Shown here in pieces: positions 27,440 through 36,403 of a stretch of DNA of 64,000 nucleotides. Source of the DNA: Streptomyces sp. ICBB 8177 (GTDB taxonomy: Bacteria > Actinomycetota > Actinomycetes > Streptomycetales > Streptomycetaceae); assembly GCF_003144095.1 (NCBI RefSeq), contig NZ_NSKH01000018.1:1593780-1657779 (forward strand), given 5' to 3'. Both the position numbers and the translations under genes were made by a program. The notes beneath the pieces were generated by a model that saw only the letters and a program-made list of their open reading frames with translations, had not been told where the DNA came from and did no database searches. Each line of letters starts with the position of its first letter. Position 1 is the stretch's first letter.

Positions 27440-27940
27440 ATGACCGAGCCCGCGCACCGGGAGCAGCTCGAAGGCTTCAACGTGGACGACCACGGCAGGA
27501 CGCCGGGCGGTGCCGTGGGCTCCGTGGACCTCGGCGACCCGGCGCTGCGTGGCCGTACCACCATCGCCGACGGCGTGGTCGAGAAGATCGCCGGCCTCGC
27601 CGCCCGCGACGTGGTCGGCGTGCACACCCTCGGCACCGGCTTCGCCCGCACCCTCGGCGCCGTGCGCGACCGGGTGCCCGGCGGCTCCAGGGCCCCGGTC
27701 CGGGGGGTGAAGGCGGAGGTCGGCGAGATCCAGACGGCCGTCGACATCGACATCGTGGTGGACTACGGCCTGTCCATCGCCGACGTGGCCCGCGCCGTCA
27801 GGGAGAACGTCGTCGCCGCCGTCGAGCGGATGACCGGCCTGGAGGTCGTCGAGGTCAACGTGGCCGTCGCCGACGTGAAGCTGCCCGACGAGACCGACGA
27901 CGACGGGGACGACGGGTACGACCGGCGGCGCCGTCAGTGA
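27440..27940 (+). CDS. Asp23/Gls24 family envelope stress protein
   Basis: A 166-residue protein with the Asp23 (DUF322) domain from about residue 40: TTIADGVVEKIAGLAARDVVG is the family's opening motif and VEVNVAVADVKLP its closing strand. The C-terminal 17 residues are Asp- then Arg-rich. In firmicutes Asp23 is held at the membrane by AmaP and responds to envelope stress; the same partner is encoded four genes downstream here. ATG has a GGAAGGA ribosome site. TAGGCT near 27385 is a possible -10. Confidence 0.9.
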   Translation: MTEPAHREQLEGFNVDDHGRTPGGAVGSVDLGDPALRGRTTIADGVVEKIAGLAARDVVGVHTLGTGFARTLGAVRDRVPGGSRAPVRGVKAEVGEIQTAVDIDIVVDYGLSIADVARAVRENVVAAVERMTGLEVVEVNVAVADVKLPDETDDDGDDGYDRRRRQ

Positions 27941-27968
27941 CCGGGACACCGAGGACGGGGAGCACAGG

Positions 27969-28187
27969 ATGAGTACAGCCCTGGTGGGCATGGTCGCCGG
28001 GATGGCGCTGGGATTCGCCGGGTACTTCGGCGGCTTCCCCGCCTTCCTGCTGGTCGCCGCGCTGGGCGCGGTGGGCTTCGTGGTCGGCCGGTTCCTGGAC
28101 GGCGACCTAGAGCCGGGTGGCTTCTTCCGGTCCCGCGACTTCCGCTCCCGGGACCACCGCTCCCGCGACCGCGACGGGCTGCGGTGA
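27969..28187 (+). CDS. small membrane protein of the Asp23 cluster
   Basis: 72 residues: two hydrophobic helices (about 3-20 and 25-43) and a charged tail with repeated SRD/RSRD motifs. It lies between two Asp23 genes, and its stop overlaps the next GTG start (GTGA). It is probably a membrane component of the Asp23 complex; no enzymatic motif is present. Confidence 0.82.
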   Translation: MSTALVGMVAGMALGFAGYFGGFPAFLLVAALGAVGFVVGRFLDGDLEPGGFFRSRDFRSRDHRSRDRDGLR

Positions 28188-28582
28188 CCGCCGGGCTGCC
28201 GCTCGGCCGGCTGCCCGCGGCCGAGCGGGGGGCCACCCGCGTCGCGGACCGGGTGGTCGCCAAGATCGCCGCACAGGCGGCGCGGGAGGCGCTGGCCGGG
28301 GCGCCGCGCGCCGACCTCGTGCCGCCCGGCCGGCGGCCGCAGGCGATGGTCACGGTGGTCCCCGCCGAACTGCGGGCCCGCGGCCGTGGACTGGCCCGGG
28401 TGCGGCTGGCCGTCGAACTCGGCTACCCGGCCGACATCCGCGGTGTCTGCGCCGAGGTGCGCGGGCGGGTCGCGGACCGCGTCGGTGAACTGGTGGACAT
28501 GGACGTCCCGGAGGTCTCCGTGGAGGTCGACCGCCTCCACTCGGCGGCCACGACCCGCAGAGAGCGGGGGAGGGTGCGGTGA
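28184..28582 (+). CDS. second Asp23/Gls24 family protein
   Basis: 132 residues with the Asp23 pattern GATRVADRVVAKIAAQAAREA at the start and DVPEVSVEVDRL near the end. It lacks the acidic tail of the first paralogue. GTG start and stop codons overlap both neighbours as GTGA, so expression is coupled through the cluster. Confidence 0.87.
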   Translation: MTAGLPLGRLPAAERGATRVADRVVAKIAAQAAREALAGAPRADLVPPGRRPQAMVTVVPAELRARGRGLARVRLAVELGYPADIRGVCAEVRGRVADRVGELVDMDVPEVSVEVDRLHSAATTRRERGRVR

Positions 28583-29181
28583 GCGCTCCGGAGGAGACCT
28601 CGGCGGCCGGTGCCACCGCGTACGAGGCGGCGCGGCCGGCCCGGGCCCGGCGCATCTGGTCGGCCCGCAGGATCCCGGCCGCCGTCACGGCCGCGCTGGC
28701 GCTCGCGGTCACCGGCCCGCTGCTGTACGACGTGGCCTCGGTACGCGCCGGGCGGCACGCGTCGGCCTGGCGGGTGCGGCTCGCCGGGCAGCTGTCCACC
28801 CGGCAGCTGCGCGACCAGTGGGTGCTGATCGGGGCGGGCGCCGCCGCGCTGCTGGGGCTGTGGCTGCTCGTGCTCGCGCTGACCCCGGGCGCGCGTGCGG
28901 TGCTGCGTATGCGGCAGGTCGCCGCTCCGGTACGCGCCGGGCTGGACCGGGCCGCGGCGGCCGGGGTGGTGCGGCAGCGGGTGCTGTCGGTGCCGGGCGT
29001 GTTCGCGGCGCGGGCCACGGTGACCCGGCGGCGGATCAAGGTCAGGGCGCACTCCCACTTCCGTGAGCCGGACGAGGTGCGGGGCGACGTCGAGGCGGCA
29101 CTCGCGGAGACGGTGGACGGCCTCGGCCTGGCGCGCCCGCCGCGCGTGACGCTGTCGCTGCGCCGGGCCGGACGGAGGTGA
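28579..29181 (+). CDS. membrane protein, DUF6286-type
   Basis: 200 residues: a short cytoplasmic N-terminus, one helix near 33-53, an intervening amphipathic stretch, a second helix near 83-105, then a basic C-terminal domain (VTRRRIKVRAHSHF) of mixed beta/alpha character. It is consistent with the streptomycete DUF6286 family always found with Asp23. It probably anchors or scaffolds Asp23 at the membrane. Confidence 0.82.
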   Translation: MSAPEETSAAGATAYEAARPARARRIWSARRIPAAVTAALALAVTGPLLYDVASVRAGRHASAWRVRLAGQLSTRQLRDQWVLIGAGAAALLGLWLLVLALTPGARAVLRMRQVAAPVRAGLDRAAAAGVVRQRVLSVPGVFAARATVTRRRIKVRAHSHFREPDEVRGDVEAALAETVDGLGLARPPRVTLSLRRAGRR

Positions 29182-29188
29182 GCGGGGA

Positions 29189-29785
29189 ATGCGGACAACG
29201 GCGAACCGCACGCTGCTGAGCCTGACCGGGCTGGTCCTGCTGGCCGTCGGCGTCGCGGTACTGGTCCCCGGACTCGACCTGCCGCACCGCTGGGGCTTCA
29301 CCCTGCCGTCCTGGTGGCCGTACCGCGGACCGCACTCGGTGCTGCTCAGCCACCACGCCCGCACCCGCTACCGCGGCCGTTCCTGGTGGTGGCCCACCGT
29401 CATCGCGGTGCTGTCGGTGCTGGTGGTGGTCGCGCTGTGGTGGCTGGCGGCGCAGGCCCGCACCCGCAGGCTGCACCGGATCACCCTCCAGGAGGCGGCG
29501 GAGGGCGACGTGGTGCTGGACGGGCGGGCGCTGGCCGAGGCGCTGGCCGCCGACGCCGAGGAACTGCCCGCAGTGGCCCGCGCCCGCTTCACCCTCACCG
29601 GCCGTCGCACCGCCCCGGTGGCCCGGGCGACGCTGCTGGTCGAGCCGGGGGCGGTGCCGGTGGACGTAGTGCGGGACCTCGACGCGGTCGTGCTGGCCCG
29701 GGCACGTGAGAGCGCGGGTCTCGACGCACTGGCCGCCGAGGCACGGCTGCGGGCCGGGGCAGAGCGCGGCGGACGGCTCGGATAG
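29189..29785 (+). CDS. amaP: alkaline shock response membrane anchor AmaP
   Basis: 198 residues with two membrane helices (about 8-25 and 65-87) and a cytoplasmic C-terminal domain containing an Asp23-like strand pattern (RARFTLTGRRTAPVARATLLV). This matches AmaP, which recruits Asp23 to the membrane. It closes the five-gene plus-strand cluster 27440-29785. Confidence 0.85.
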   Translation: MRTTANRTLLSLTGLVLLAVGVAVLVPGLDLPHRWGFTLPSWWPYRGPHSVLLSHHARTRYRGRSWWWPTVIAVLSVLVVVALWWLAAQARTRRLHRITLQEAAEGDVVLDGRALAEALAADAEELPAVARARFTLTGRRTAPVARATLLVEPGAVPVDVVRDLDAVVLARARESAGLDALAAEARLRAGAERGGRLG

Positions 29786-29814
29786 CCTCACCCCGCCCAG
29801 AGAGTGACGCCGCG

Positions 29815-30579
29815 TCAGAGGCTGCGCCGGGCGCCGCCGTCCACCGTCAGCGTCGTGCCCGTCACGTACGACGCGGCGGGCGAGAGCAGGAACGCCGCCG
29901 CCCTGCCGAACTCCTCGGGCGTCCCGTAGCGGCGCAACGGGATCGCGGCCGCCGCCCGGTCGCGCACGACCCGCGGGTCGTCGCCGCGCAGCGCGTCCAG
30001 CTCCCGCACCCGGTCGGTGTCCATCCGTCCGGGCAGCAGGCCCACGACCCGGACGCCGCGCGGCCCGAGTTCGTCGGCCAGCGTCTTCGCCACGCCCGCG
30101 AGACCTGGACGCAGTCCGTTGGAGACGGCGAGGCCGGCGATCGGCTCGTGCACGGAAGCCGACAGCACGAAGCCGATCACGCCGCCCTCACCCAGACGCC
30201 GCGCGGCCGTCCTGGCCAGCCGGACCGCGCCGAGGAAGACCGACTCGAAGGCGTCGCGCCACTGCTCGTCGCCGATGGCGGTGACCGGCCCGGCCGGCGG
30301 GCCGCCCACGCTCACCAGCAGTCCGTCGAAGCGCCCGAACCGCTCGACGGCCGCCGCCACCAGACGATCGGGGGTGGCCGGATCGGCGTTGTCCGCGGCG
30401 ACACCCGACGCCCGCTCGCTGCCGCCGAGTTCGGCGACGGCCGCGTCGACCGAGGCCTCGTCCCGGCCGCTGACCACCACCCTGGCGCCGTCCGCGACCA
30501 GTTCGCGCGCGGTCGCCAGCCCGAGGCCGCGGGTGCCGCCGGTGACCACGTAGACCCTGCCGTCCAGGCCGAGGTCCAT
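29815..30579 (-). CDS. SDR-family oxidoreductase with altered active site
   Basis: A 254-residue short-chain dehydrogenase fold. The cofactor loop TGGTRGLG is at 13-20 and the catalytic-type serine is S140 (LSAS). At the place of the YxxxK pair the sequence reads S153-N-G-L-R157, so both Tyr and Lys are replaced. The C-terminal TGTTLTVDGGARRSL is typical. It may use a different chemistry or have only a binding role. It lies 3 bp after the GH15 gene's... stop side: its ATG at 30579 follows the GH15 stop at 30583 and the two are co-directional. Confidence 0.85.
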   Translation of the reverse strand: MDLGLDGRVYVVTGGTRGLGLATARELVADGARVVVSGRDEASVDAAVAELGGSERASGVAADNADPATPDRLVAAAVERFGRFDGLLVSVGGPPAGPVTAIGDEQWRDAFESVFLGAVRLARTAARRLGEGGVIGFVLSASVHEPIAGLAVSNGLRPGLAGVAKTLADELGPRGVRVVGLLPGRMDTDRVRELDALRGDDPRVVRDRAAAAIPLRRYGTPEEFGRAAAFLLSPAASYVTGTTLTVDGGARRSL

Positions 30580-30582
30580 GCC

Positions 30583-32457
30583 CTACGCCTCCTTGCCCGC
30601 GTTCTTGCCGCCGCCGTGGTGCTTCTTGCCGCCGTGCGCCGGACGCCGGGCCAGGTCGTGGCCGCCGTTCTCCGCGCGGGTCAGCCGCAGGGCGGTGTTG
30701 ACCAGGCCGATGTGGCTGAACGCCTGCGGATAGTTGCCCATTTGGCGGCCCGCCACCGGGTCCCACTCCTCCGCCAGCAGGCCCACGTCGTTGCGCAGGG
30801 ACAGCAGCCGTTCGAACAGCTCGCGGGCGTCCTTGAGCCGTCCGATCGCGGCCAGCGCGTCCGCCAGCCAGAACGAGCAGGCCAGGAAGGCGCCCTCGTC
30901 GCCCGGCAGCCCGTCCACCGCCTCGGCGGCGTCCTTGCCGGTGGAGTACCGCCGCACGAAACCGCCGTGGTCCAGCTCGTCGCGCACCGCGTCGACCGTC
31001 CCTATCACCCGCGGATCGCTCGCCGGGAGGAAGCCGACCTGCGGGATCAGCAGGGTCGCCGCGTCCAGTTCGGTGGAGCCGTAGGACTGGGTGAAGGTGT
31101 TGCGCTCCGGGTCGTAGCCCTTCTCGCACACCTCGCGGTGCACCTCGTCGCGCATCGCCCGCCACCGGTCGACGTCGCCGCGCAGATGGGGGAAGGCCTC
31201 GACGGTGCGCACCGCGCGGTCGGCGGCCACCCACGCCATGACCTTGGAGTGGGTGAAGTGCTGCCGGGGCCCGCGGATCTCCCACAACCCCTCGTCCGGG
31301 TCACGCCAGTTGGACTCCAGGAAGTCCATCAGCGAGCGCTGGAGGTTCCAGGCGTGCTTCTTGTGCGGAAGCCCCGCGGCGGACGCCAGGTGCAGCGAGT
31401 CCATGACCTCGCCGTAGACGTCCAGTTGGAGCTGGTTGACGGCCGCGTTGCCGATGCGCACCGGCGCGGAGCCCTCGTAGCCGGACAGCCACGGCACCTC
31501 CGACTCCGGCAGCCTCCGCTCGCCCGCGATGCCGTACATGATCTGGAGATCCGCCGGGTCGCCCGCGACCGCGCGCAGCAGCCAGTCGCGCCACGCGGCG
31601 GCCTCCTCCAGGTAGCCGCTCTCCACCAGCGCGCCCAGCGTCAGCGTCGAGTCGCGCAGCCAGCAGAAGCGGTAGTCCCAGTTGCGCACCCCGCCGATCT
31701 CCTCCGGCAGCGAGGTGGTGGCCGCCGCGACGATGCCGCCGGTGGGCGCGTAGGTGAGCGCCTTGAGCGTTATCAGCGACCGCAGCACGGCGTCCCGCCA
31801 CGGACCCTCGTACCGGCAGCGGTCGGCCCACTTCCGCCAGTCCTCGAGGCTCTGCTCCAGCGCCCGGAACGGGTCGACCAGCTTGGGGTGCGGCTCGTGC
31901 GACGGGTGCCAGGACAGCACGAACGCGACCCGCTCGCCCGCGCCCACCGCGAACTCGGAGTGGGTCGTGAAGTCCTTGCCGTACGTACGCACCTCGGGGG
32001 TGCTGCGGAACCACACCGAGTCCGGGCCCGCGACGGCCACCCGGGTGTGGTCGGTGCGGCGCATCCACGGCACCACGTTGCCGTAGTCGAAGCGCAGCCG
32101 CAGCCTGCCGTGCATCCGGACGGTGCCCGAGACGCCCTCCACGATGCGGACCACGTCCGGGCTGTGGTCGCGCTGCGGCATGAAGTCGATCACCTTGACG
32201 GTGCCGGACGGGGTCTCCCAGAACGTCTCCAGCACCAGGCTGTCGCCCCGGTAGGCGCGGCGGGTGCAGTACGTGCCGTGGCCGCCGGCGGGCGCGATCC
32301 GCCAGTGCCCGTTGTCGTGGTCGCCGAGGAGGGCGGCGAAGCAGGCGGCGGAGTCGAACCGGGGCAGGCACAGCCAGTCGATCGAGCCGTCCCTGCCGAC
32401 CAGCGCGGCGGTCTGCAGGTCGCCGATCACCGCGTAGTCCTCGATACGTCCCGTCAC
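30583..32457 (-). CDS. glycoside hydrolase family 15 protein
   Basis: 624 residues in the glucoamylase/trehalase-like GH15 arrangement: an N-terminal beta-sandwich (opening IEDYAVIGDLQTAALVGRDGSIDWLCLPRFD) and a C-terminal (alpha/alpha)6 barrel. Candidate catalytic acids lie in GLWEIRGPRQHFTHSK and in LLAEEWDP near the C-terminus, the latter followed by GNYPQAFSHIGLVN, a conserved end motif. In actinobacteria several such enzymes are trehalases; the exact substrate is uncertain. There is no signal peptide, so it is cytoplasmic. It precedes the SDR gene in the same direction. Confidence 0.9.
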   Translation of the reverse strand: MTGRIEDYAVIGDLQTAALVGRDGSIDWLCLPRFDSAACFAALLGDHDNGHWRIAPAGGHGTYCTRRAYRGDSLVLETFWETPSGTVKVIDFMPQRDHSPDVVRIVEGVSGTVRMHGRLRLRFDYGNVVPWMRRTDHTRVAVAGPDSVWFRSTPEVRTYGKDFTTHSEFAVGAGERVAFVLSWHPSHEPHPKLVDPFRALEQSLEDWRKWADRCRYEGPWRDAVLRSLITLKALTYAPTGGIVAAATTSLPEEIGGVRNWDYRFCWLRDSTLTLGALVESGYLEEAAAWRDWLLRAVAGDPADLQIMYGIAGERRLPESEVPWLSGYEGSAPVRIGNAAVNQLQLDVYGEVMDSLHLASAAGLPHKKHAWNLQRSLMDFLESNWRDPDEGLWEIRGPRQHFTHSKVMAWVAADRAVRTVEAFPHLRGDVDRWRAMRDEVHREVCEKGYDPERNTFTQSYGSTELDAATLLIPQVGFLPASDPRVIGTVDAVRDELDHGGFVRRYSTGKDAAEAVDGLPGDEGAFLACSFWLADALAAIGRLKDARELFERLLSLRNDVGLLAEEWDPVAGRQMGNYPQAFSHIGLVNTALRLTRAENGGHDLARRPAHGGKKHHGGGKNAGKEA

Positions 32458-32553
32458 GGCGCCGCCTTCCTCGCAGATGTCCGACCGCGTGAGTCCCGAA
32501 GGATACTTGCCGCGACCGCCGTGACGTGGCGGACCGGCGACCGCGCGGACGGC

Positions 32554-33537
32554 TTACTCGGTGTCCGGCGCGGCGGCGCGCTCCGCGGCGGCCGGGACTC
32601 CCGCGGCGGCCGTCTGGGGCTCCTTGCCGGCGGCGCCGGTGCCGCTCTCGACGGAGGCGTCGGTGGTGCCGGTGCCGCCGTCGTCGGCCTGGGTGTCGTC
32701 GCCGGTGGGCGGGTCGTCGCCGCCGGCCGCCTCGGCCCGGGCCCTGTCACGCTTGGCCACCTGGTCGCGGTGCTCACGGCGTACCAGGATGATCCACCCC
32801 ACCGGCACCATCACCACGAACAGCCACCACTGCCAGGCGTACGCCAGGTGCGGCGGGCTGTAGCCGCCGTCGGTGTCACCGGGGGTCGGGGGCGGCACCT
32901 GCTGCGGCTGGCCCGCGGGCGGCGCCGGGGAGGTGTGCGTGACCTCGACGTAGCCGTGCAGCAGCGGCTCGGAGAGCTGGCCGCGCAGCTTGTCGCTGTT
33001 GATCAGCATGATCTGCCGGGGCGGCAGGCCCGGCTTGTCCTGGATGCTGGTGCTCGCCGTGGTCTCGTCCGGCCGGATGCGCCCGGTGATCGTCACCTGG
33101 CCCTTCGGCGTCGCCGGGACCGTGGGGAAGCTGGTCGGGTCCTCCTGCGAGGCGATCCAGCCACGGTTGACCAGCACGGCCTTCCCGTCGTTCAGGATCA
33201 GCGGGGTGACCAGGTAGAAGCCGATGGTGGAGTCGTCGGCCGAGGTGCGGTGCCGCACGACCACCTGGTGCGCCGGGTCGTAGTGCCCGGTGGCGGTGAC
33301 CGTGCGGAAGTTGTCGTCCGCAGGGACCTTCGCGCCCGGGGAGGTCAGCTTCTCCACCGGCACGGAGGGCGCGGCGAGGCTGTGGGCGATCAGGCTGTTG
33401 TCGGCGTTCTCCCGCTCGTGGCGGTGCATCTGCCAGATGCCCAGCTCCACCATGACGGGCATCAGGACGAGGCCGACGAGGGTGAGGATCACCCATTGCC
33501 TGGTCAACAGGAAGCGGTACACCCCATGACGGTACAA
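32554..33537 (-). CDS. SURF1-family cytochrome oxidase assembly protein
   Basis: 327 residues with the SURF1 layout: helix 14-34, an extracytoplasmic domain containing VNRGW (124-128), and a second helix 234-252 preceded by PHLAYAWQWW. SURF1 assists haem insertion into cytochrome c oxidase. A low-complexity Asp/Gly/Ala tail of about 65 residues follows the second helix and is typical of streptomycete versions. Confidence 0.92.
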   Translation of the reverse strand: MYRHGVYRFLLTRQWVILTLVGLVLMPVMVELGIWQMHRHERENADNSLIAHSLAAPSVPVEKLTSPGAKVPADDNFRTVTATGHYDPAHQVVVRHRTSADDSTIGFYLVTPLILNDGKAVLVNRGWIASQEDPTSFPTVPATPKGQVTITGRIRPDETTASTSIQDKPGLPPRQIMLINSDKLRGQLSEPLLHGYVEVTHTSPAPPAGQPQQVPPPTPGDTDGGYSPPHLAYAWQWWLFVVMVPVGWIILVRREHRDQVAKRDRARAEAAGGDDPPTGDDTQADDGGTGTTDASVESGTGAAGKEPQTAAAGVPAAAERAAAPDTE

Positions 33538-33616
33538 CTCGGTCCCCGCGCGGTTTCAGCGAGGGTCGCCGAGCCGCGTCCGTCCTGCTCGCGTCCCCGT
33601 ACCGAGGGGAGCGGGC

Positions 33617-33865
33617 TCACGCGGGCAGCGCGCCCACCCGGTCCACGATGCCGTCGGCGCCCTCCGCCTTGGCGCAGTGGCCGCAGCAGAACCACCGGCC
33701 GTTCGCCTCGACTCCGTGGCCGACGATCTGCACCCGGCAGTGCTCGCAGATCGGCGCCATGCGGTGGATCGCGCACTCGAAGCAGTCGAAGACGTGCACC
33801 GCGCCCTGCGCGTGCACCTCGAAGCTCATGCCGTAGTCGTTTCCGCAGACCTCGCAACGTGCCAT
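33617..33865 (-). CDS. small protein with four CxxC motifs
   Basis: An 82-residue protein with paired cysteines at C4/C7, C28/C31, C40/C43 and C61/C64, plus C60 and several histidines. It should bind two zinc ions in rubredoxin-like knuckles. The first pair reads CEVCGNDYGMSF. The function is unknown; prokaryotic metal-binding adaptor proteins of this kind are common beside unrelated genes. Confidence 0.82.
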   Translation of the reverse strand: MARCEVCGNDYGMSFEVHAQGAVHVFDCFECAIHRMAPICEHCRVQIVGHGVEANGRWFCCGHCAKAEGADGIVDRVGALPA

Positions 33866-33985
33866 GGCGCCAGGGTGCGGGCGGCGCCGGGCGGTGACAA
33901 AGGGGTGCCGGGCGGGTCGCCGCGACTTCCGCCCGTACGGCCTACCGGCGCCGTCCGCCTCGGGCGCGTTCCGCCGGCCGCGTGG

Positions 33986-34990
33986 TCAGCCGCACTCGCC
34001 GTCGCGCGGCTCCGGCACCGAGGGGGCGCGCTCGACGGCCACCAGCAGTTCGCGGAAGCGCGCCTCGTCCACCACCGGCGTGCCGAACCGGCGGGCGCTG
34101 ACCACCTTGCCGGTCGCGGAGTCCGGGTCGTTGGTCACCAGCAGGCTGGTCAGCCGGGAGACGCTGGACGCCACGTGCAGCCCGGCCTCCGTCGCCCGGT
34201 CCTCCAGCAGTTCGCGGTCGACTCCGGTGTCGCCGGAGAACGCCACCCGCATCCCCTGCACCAGCGGCCCGCCCGGCTCCAGCCGCCCCGGGTTGGGGAA
34301 CGGGCAGGGCGGACGCCTGCGGTGGTTGCGCCAACTCGTCGGCGCGTACCCGGCGGAACGCAACGGGCCCCCGGACGGCGACCACTCGGTGAGCGGACGG
34401 CAGGCGTGCAGCGGCAGCCGCATCCCGGCGGCGGCCGCCAGGTAGAGCGTGGGCCGGAACGCCTCGGCCAGCACCCGGGCGTCGTCCAGCGCGTGGTGCG
34501 CCCGGCGCTGTACGACGCCGTAGTGCGCGGCGAGCGTCTCCAGCTTGTGGTTGGCCAGCGGCAGCCGCAGTTCCTTGGAGAGCACGATGGTGCACAGCCG
34601 GTGCTCCACCGGGACCGAGCGCTCCGCCCTGGCGAACTCGCGGGCCAGCATCGACCAGTCGAACACCGCGTTGTGCGCGACCAGCACCCGGCCGGACAGC
34701 CGCTCCGCCAACTGCTCGGCCACCTCGGCGAACAGCGGCGCGTCGGCGAGCGCGTCACTGGTGAGCCCGTGGATCCACACCGGCCCCGGGTCGCGCTGCG
34801 GGTTGACCGGCGAGTACCAGTGGTCCTGGACGTCGCCGCGCGCGTCGAGCCGGTAGACCGCCGCGGACACTATGCGGTCGTCGCGGCCGAGGCCGGTGGT
34901 CTCCACGTCCACCACCGCGTACCCGTCCGGGTAGGCGGTCGGCCACGAGGAGGGCGGAAGCGGCGGTGGCTCGGTGCGATCGTCCAGCAT
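33986..34990 (-). CDS. DEDDh 3'-5' exonuclease with C-terminal BRCT domain
   Basis: 334 residues. The exonuclease core has D28 and E30 (VVDVETTG), D111 (HNAVFDWSM) and the ExoIII pair H165/D170 (AHHALDDA), all present, so it should be active. Residues 244-320 form a BRCT domain (VAFSGDTGVDRELLEDRATEAG). This is the DnaQ-like/BRCT architecture seen in actinobacterial repair or proofreading nucleases. ATG 34990 begins just before the catalytic domain; an in-frame extension upstream is low-complexity. Confidence 0.9.
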   Translation of the reverse strand: MLDDRTEPPPLPPSSWPTAYPDGYAVVDVETTGLGRDDRIVSAAVYRLDARGDVQDHWYSPVNPQRDPGPVWIHGLTSDALADAPLFAEVAEQLAERLSGRVLVAHNAVFDWSMLAREFARAERSVPVEHRLCTIVLSKELRLPLANHKLETLAAHYGVVQRRAHHALDDARVLAEAFRPTLYLAAAAGMRLPLHACRPLTEWSPSGGPLRSAGYAPTSWRNHRRRPPCPFPNPGRLEPGGPLVQGMRVAFSGDTGVDRELLEDRATEAGLHVASSVSRLTSLLVTNDPDSATGKVVSARRFGTPVVDEARFRELLVAVERAPSVPEPRDGECG

Positions 34991-35329
34991 GGCCCTGAGA
35001 ATACGGGCACCCACTGACAGTCCCGTACCGACCGGACCCGTTCCCGGCCCGCCTGACGCGGCTCCACCGGGCCGTCCGCACAAGGAGTTTGAGGGGCTTT
35101 CGGCCCGGTTTGCGTCCGATCCGTCCAGCTTGCCGGACTTCGCCGGCGCACGGGACGGGCGGTCGGCGACGCCCGCCGGCGGCCGCGAGCTGACGTGGCG
35201 TCAAGCGGCAATGTGGCCGGTGCGACACCGGCGGGCCGGAACATCCGGGACGCCGCGCATGTTGACGCACTCCGGCCGGGCCCCCGCGACCGGCCGCACC
35301 GCGAGACCCCCCAACGGCAAGGAACCACC
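34991..35329. other. intergenic region, no gene seen
   Basis: 339 bp between divergent genes. I see no gene. A TTGACG at 35263-35268 could be a -35 for the alcohol dehydrogenase, but no good -10 follows at normal spacing. Confidence 0.4.
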
Positions 35330-36373
35330 ATGCGCGCGACCGTCATCCAGGCCCCCCACGACATCCAGGTACGCCAGGTGCCGGACCCGGTGATCCAGCG
35401 GCCCGGCGACGCGGTCGTACGGGTGCTGCGCGCCTGCGTCTGCGGCAGCGACCTGTGGGCCTACCGCGGCGAGGCGGCGCGGGAGCCGGGGCAGCGCATC
35501 GGCCACGAGTTCCTCGGCGTGATCGAGGAGACCGGCTCCGAGGTGTCCGGCTTCTCCCGCGGTGACCTGGTCGTCGCGCCGTTCGTCTGGTCCGACGGGG
35601 TGTGCGCGTACTGCAAGGAGGGGCTGACCACCTCCTGCCCGCACGGCGGCTTCTGGGGGACGCCGGGCTCGGACGGCGGCCAGGGCGAGTACGTGCGGGT
35701 GCCGTTCGCCGACGCCACGCTGATCGGCCTGCCCGCGGAAGCGGCCGGCGACGACCACCTGCTGGCCGGTCTGCTCACCCTCTCCGACGTGCTCGGCACC
35801 GGCCACCACGCCGCCCTGGGCGCGGGCGTGCGGCCCGGCGCGACGGTCGCGGTGGTCGGCGACGGTGCCGTGGGGCTGTGCGGCGTGCTGGCCGCCAAGC
35901 GGCTCGGCGCCGAGCGGATCATCGCGCTCGGCCGCCACCGGGCCCGCACCGACCTGGCCCGGACCTTCGGTGCGACCGACGTGGTCGCGGAACGCGGTGA
36001 GGCGGCCGTGGCGGCGGTGCGGGAGCTGACCGGAGGCGAGGGCGCGCACGCCGTCATCGAGGCGGTCGGCACCGAGCAGTCGATGCGCACGGCGGTCGCC
36101 ATCACCCGCGACGGCGGGGCCATCGGCTACGTGGGCGTGCCGCACGGCAGCGGCACCGGCCTGGACCTCGGCGAGATGTTCGACCGCAACATCGCGCTGC
36201 GCGGCGGCGTGGCGCCGGTGCGCACCTACATCCCGCAGCTGCTGCCGGACGTGCTCAGCGGCGCCATCGACCCGGCGCCGGTCTTCGACCTCCAGGTCGA
36301 GCTGGACGCGGTGCCGGACGGCTACCGCGCGATGGACGAGCGCACGGCGCTGAAGGTCCTGATCACGCCGTGA
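35330..36373 (+). CDS. zinc-dependent alcohol dehydrogenase
   Basis: 347 residues of the medium-chain dehydrogenase family. Catalytic zinc ligands C38 and H59-E60 (CVCGSD, GHE) are present. Of the structural zinc site, C92, C95 and C103 remain, but the first ligand position (89) is Asp. The cofactor loop is GDGAVG. It oxidises an alcohol or reduces an aldehyde; the substrate is unknown. ATG 35330 follows AAGGA by six bases. Confidence 0.87.
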   Translation: MRATVIQAPHDIQVRQVPDPVIQRPGDAVVRVLRACVCGSDLWAYRGEAAREPGQRIGHEFLGVIEETGSEVSGFSRGDLVVAPFVWSDGVCAYCKEGLTTSCPHGGFWGTPGSDGGQGEYVRVPFADATLIGLPAEAAGDDHLLAGLLTLSDVLGTGHHAALGAGVRPGATVAVVGDGAVGLCGVLAAKRLGAERIIALGRHRARTDLARTFGATDVVAERGEAAVAAVRELTGGEGAHAVIEAVGTEQSMRTAVAITRDGGAIGYVGVPHGSGTGLDLGEMFDRNIALRGGVAPVRTYIPQLLPDVLSGAIDPAPVFDLQVELDAVPDGYRAMDERTALKVLITP

Positions 36374-36403
36374 GGCCGGCGGCGGCCCCGGGGAGTGCCC
36401 CCG

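Noticed and set aside
30148..33897. A 1249-codon open frame on the plus strand
   Set aside because: It is antisense to the SDR, GH15 and SURF1 genes, rich in Arg/His/Val without domain motifs, and arises from high GC content.
35195..35329. N-terminal extension of the alcohol dehydrogenase to 35195
   Set aside because: The extra residues are low-complexity, while ATG 35330 has a ribosome site and begins the conserved domain.
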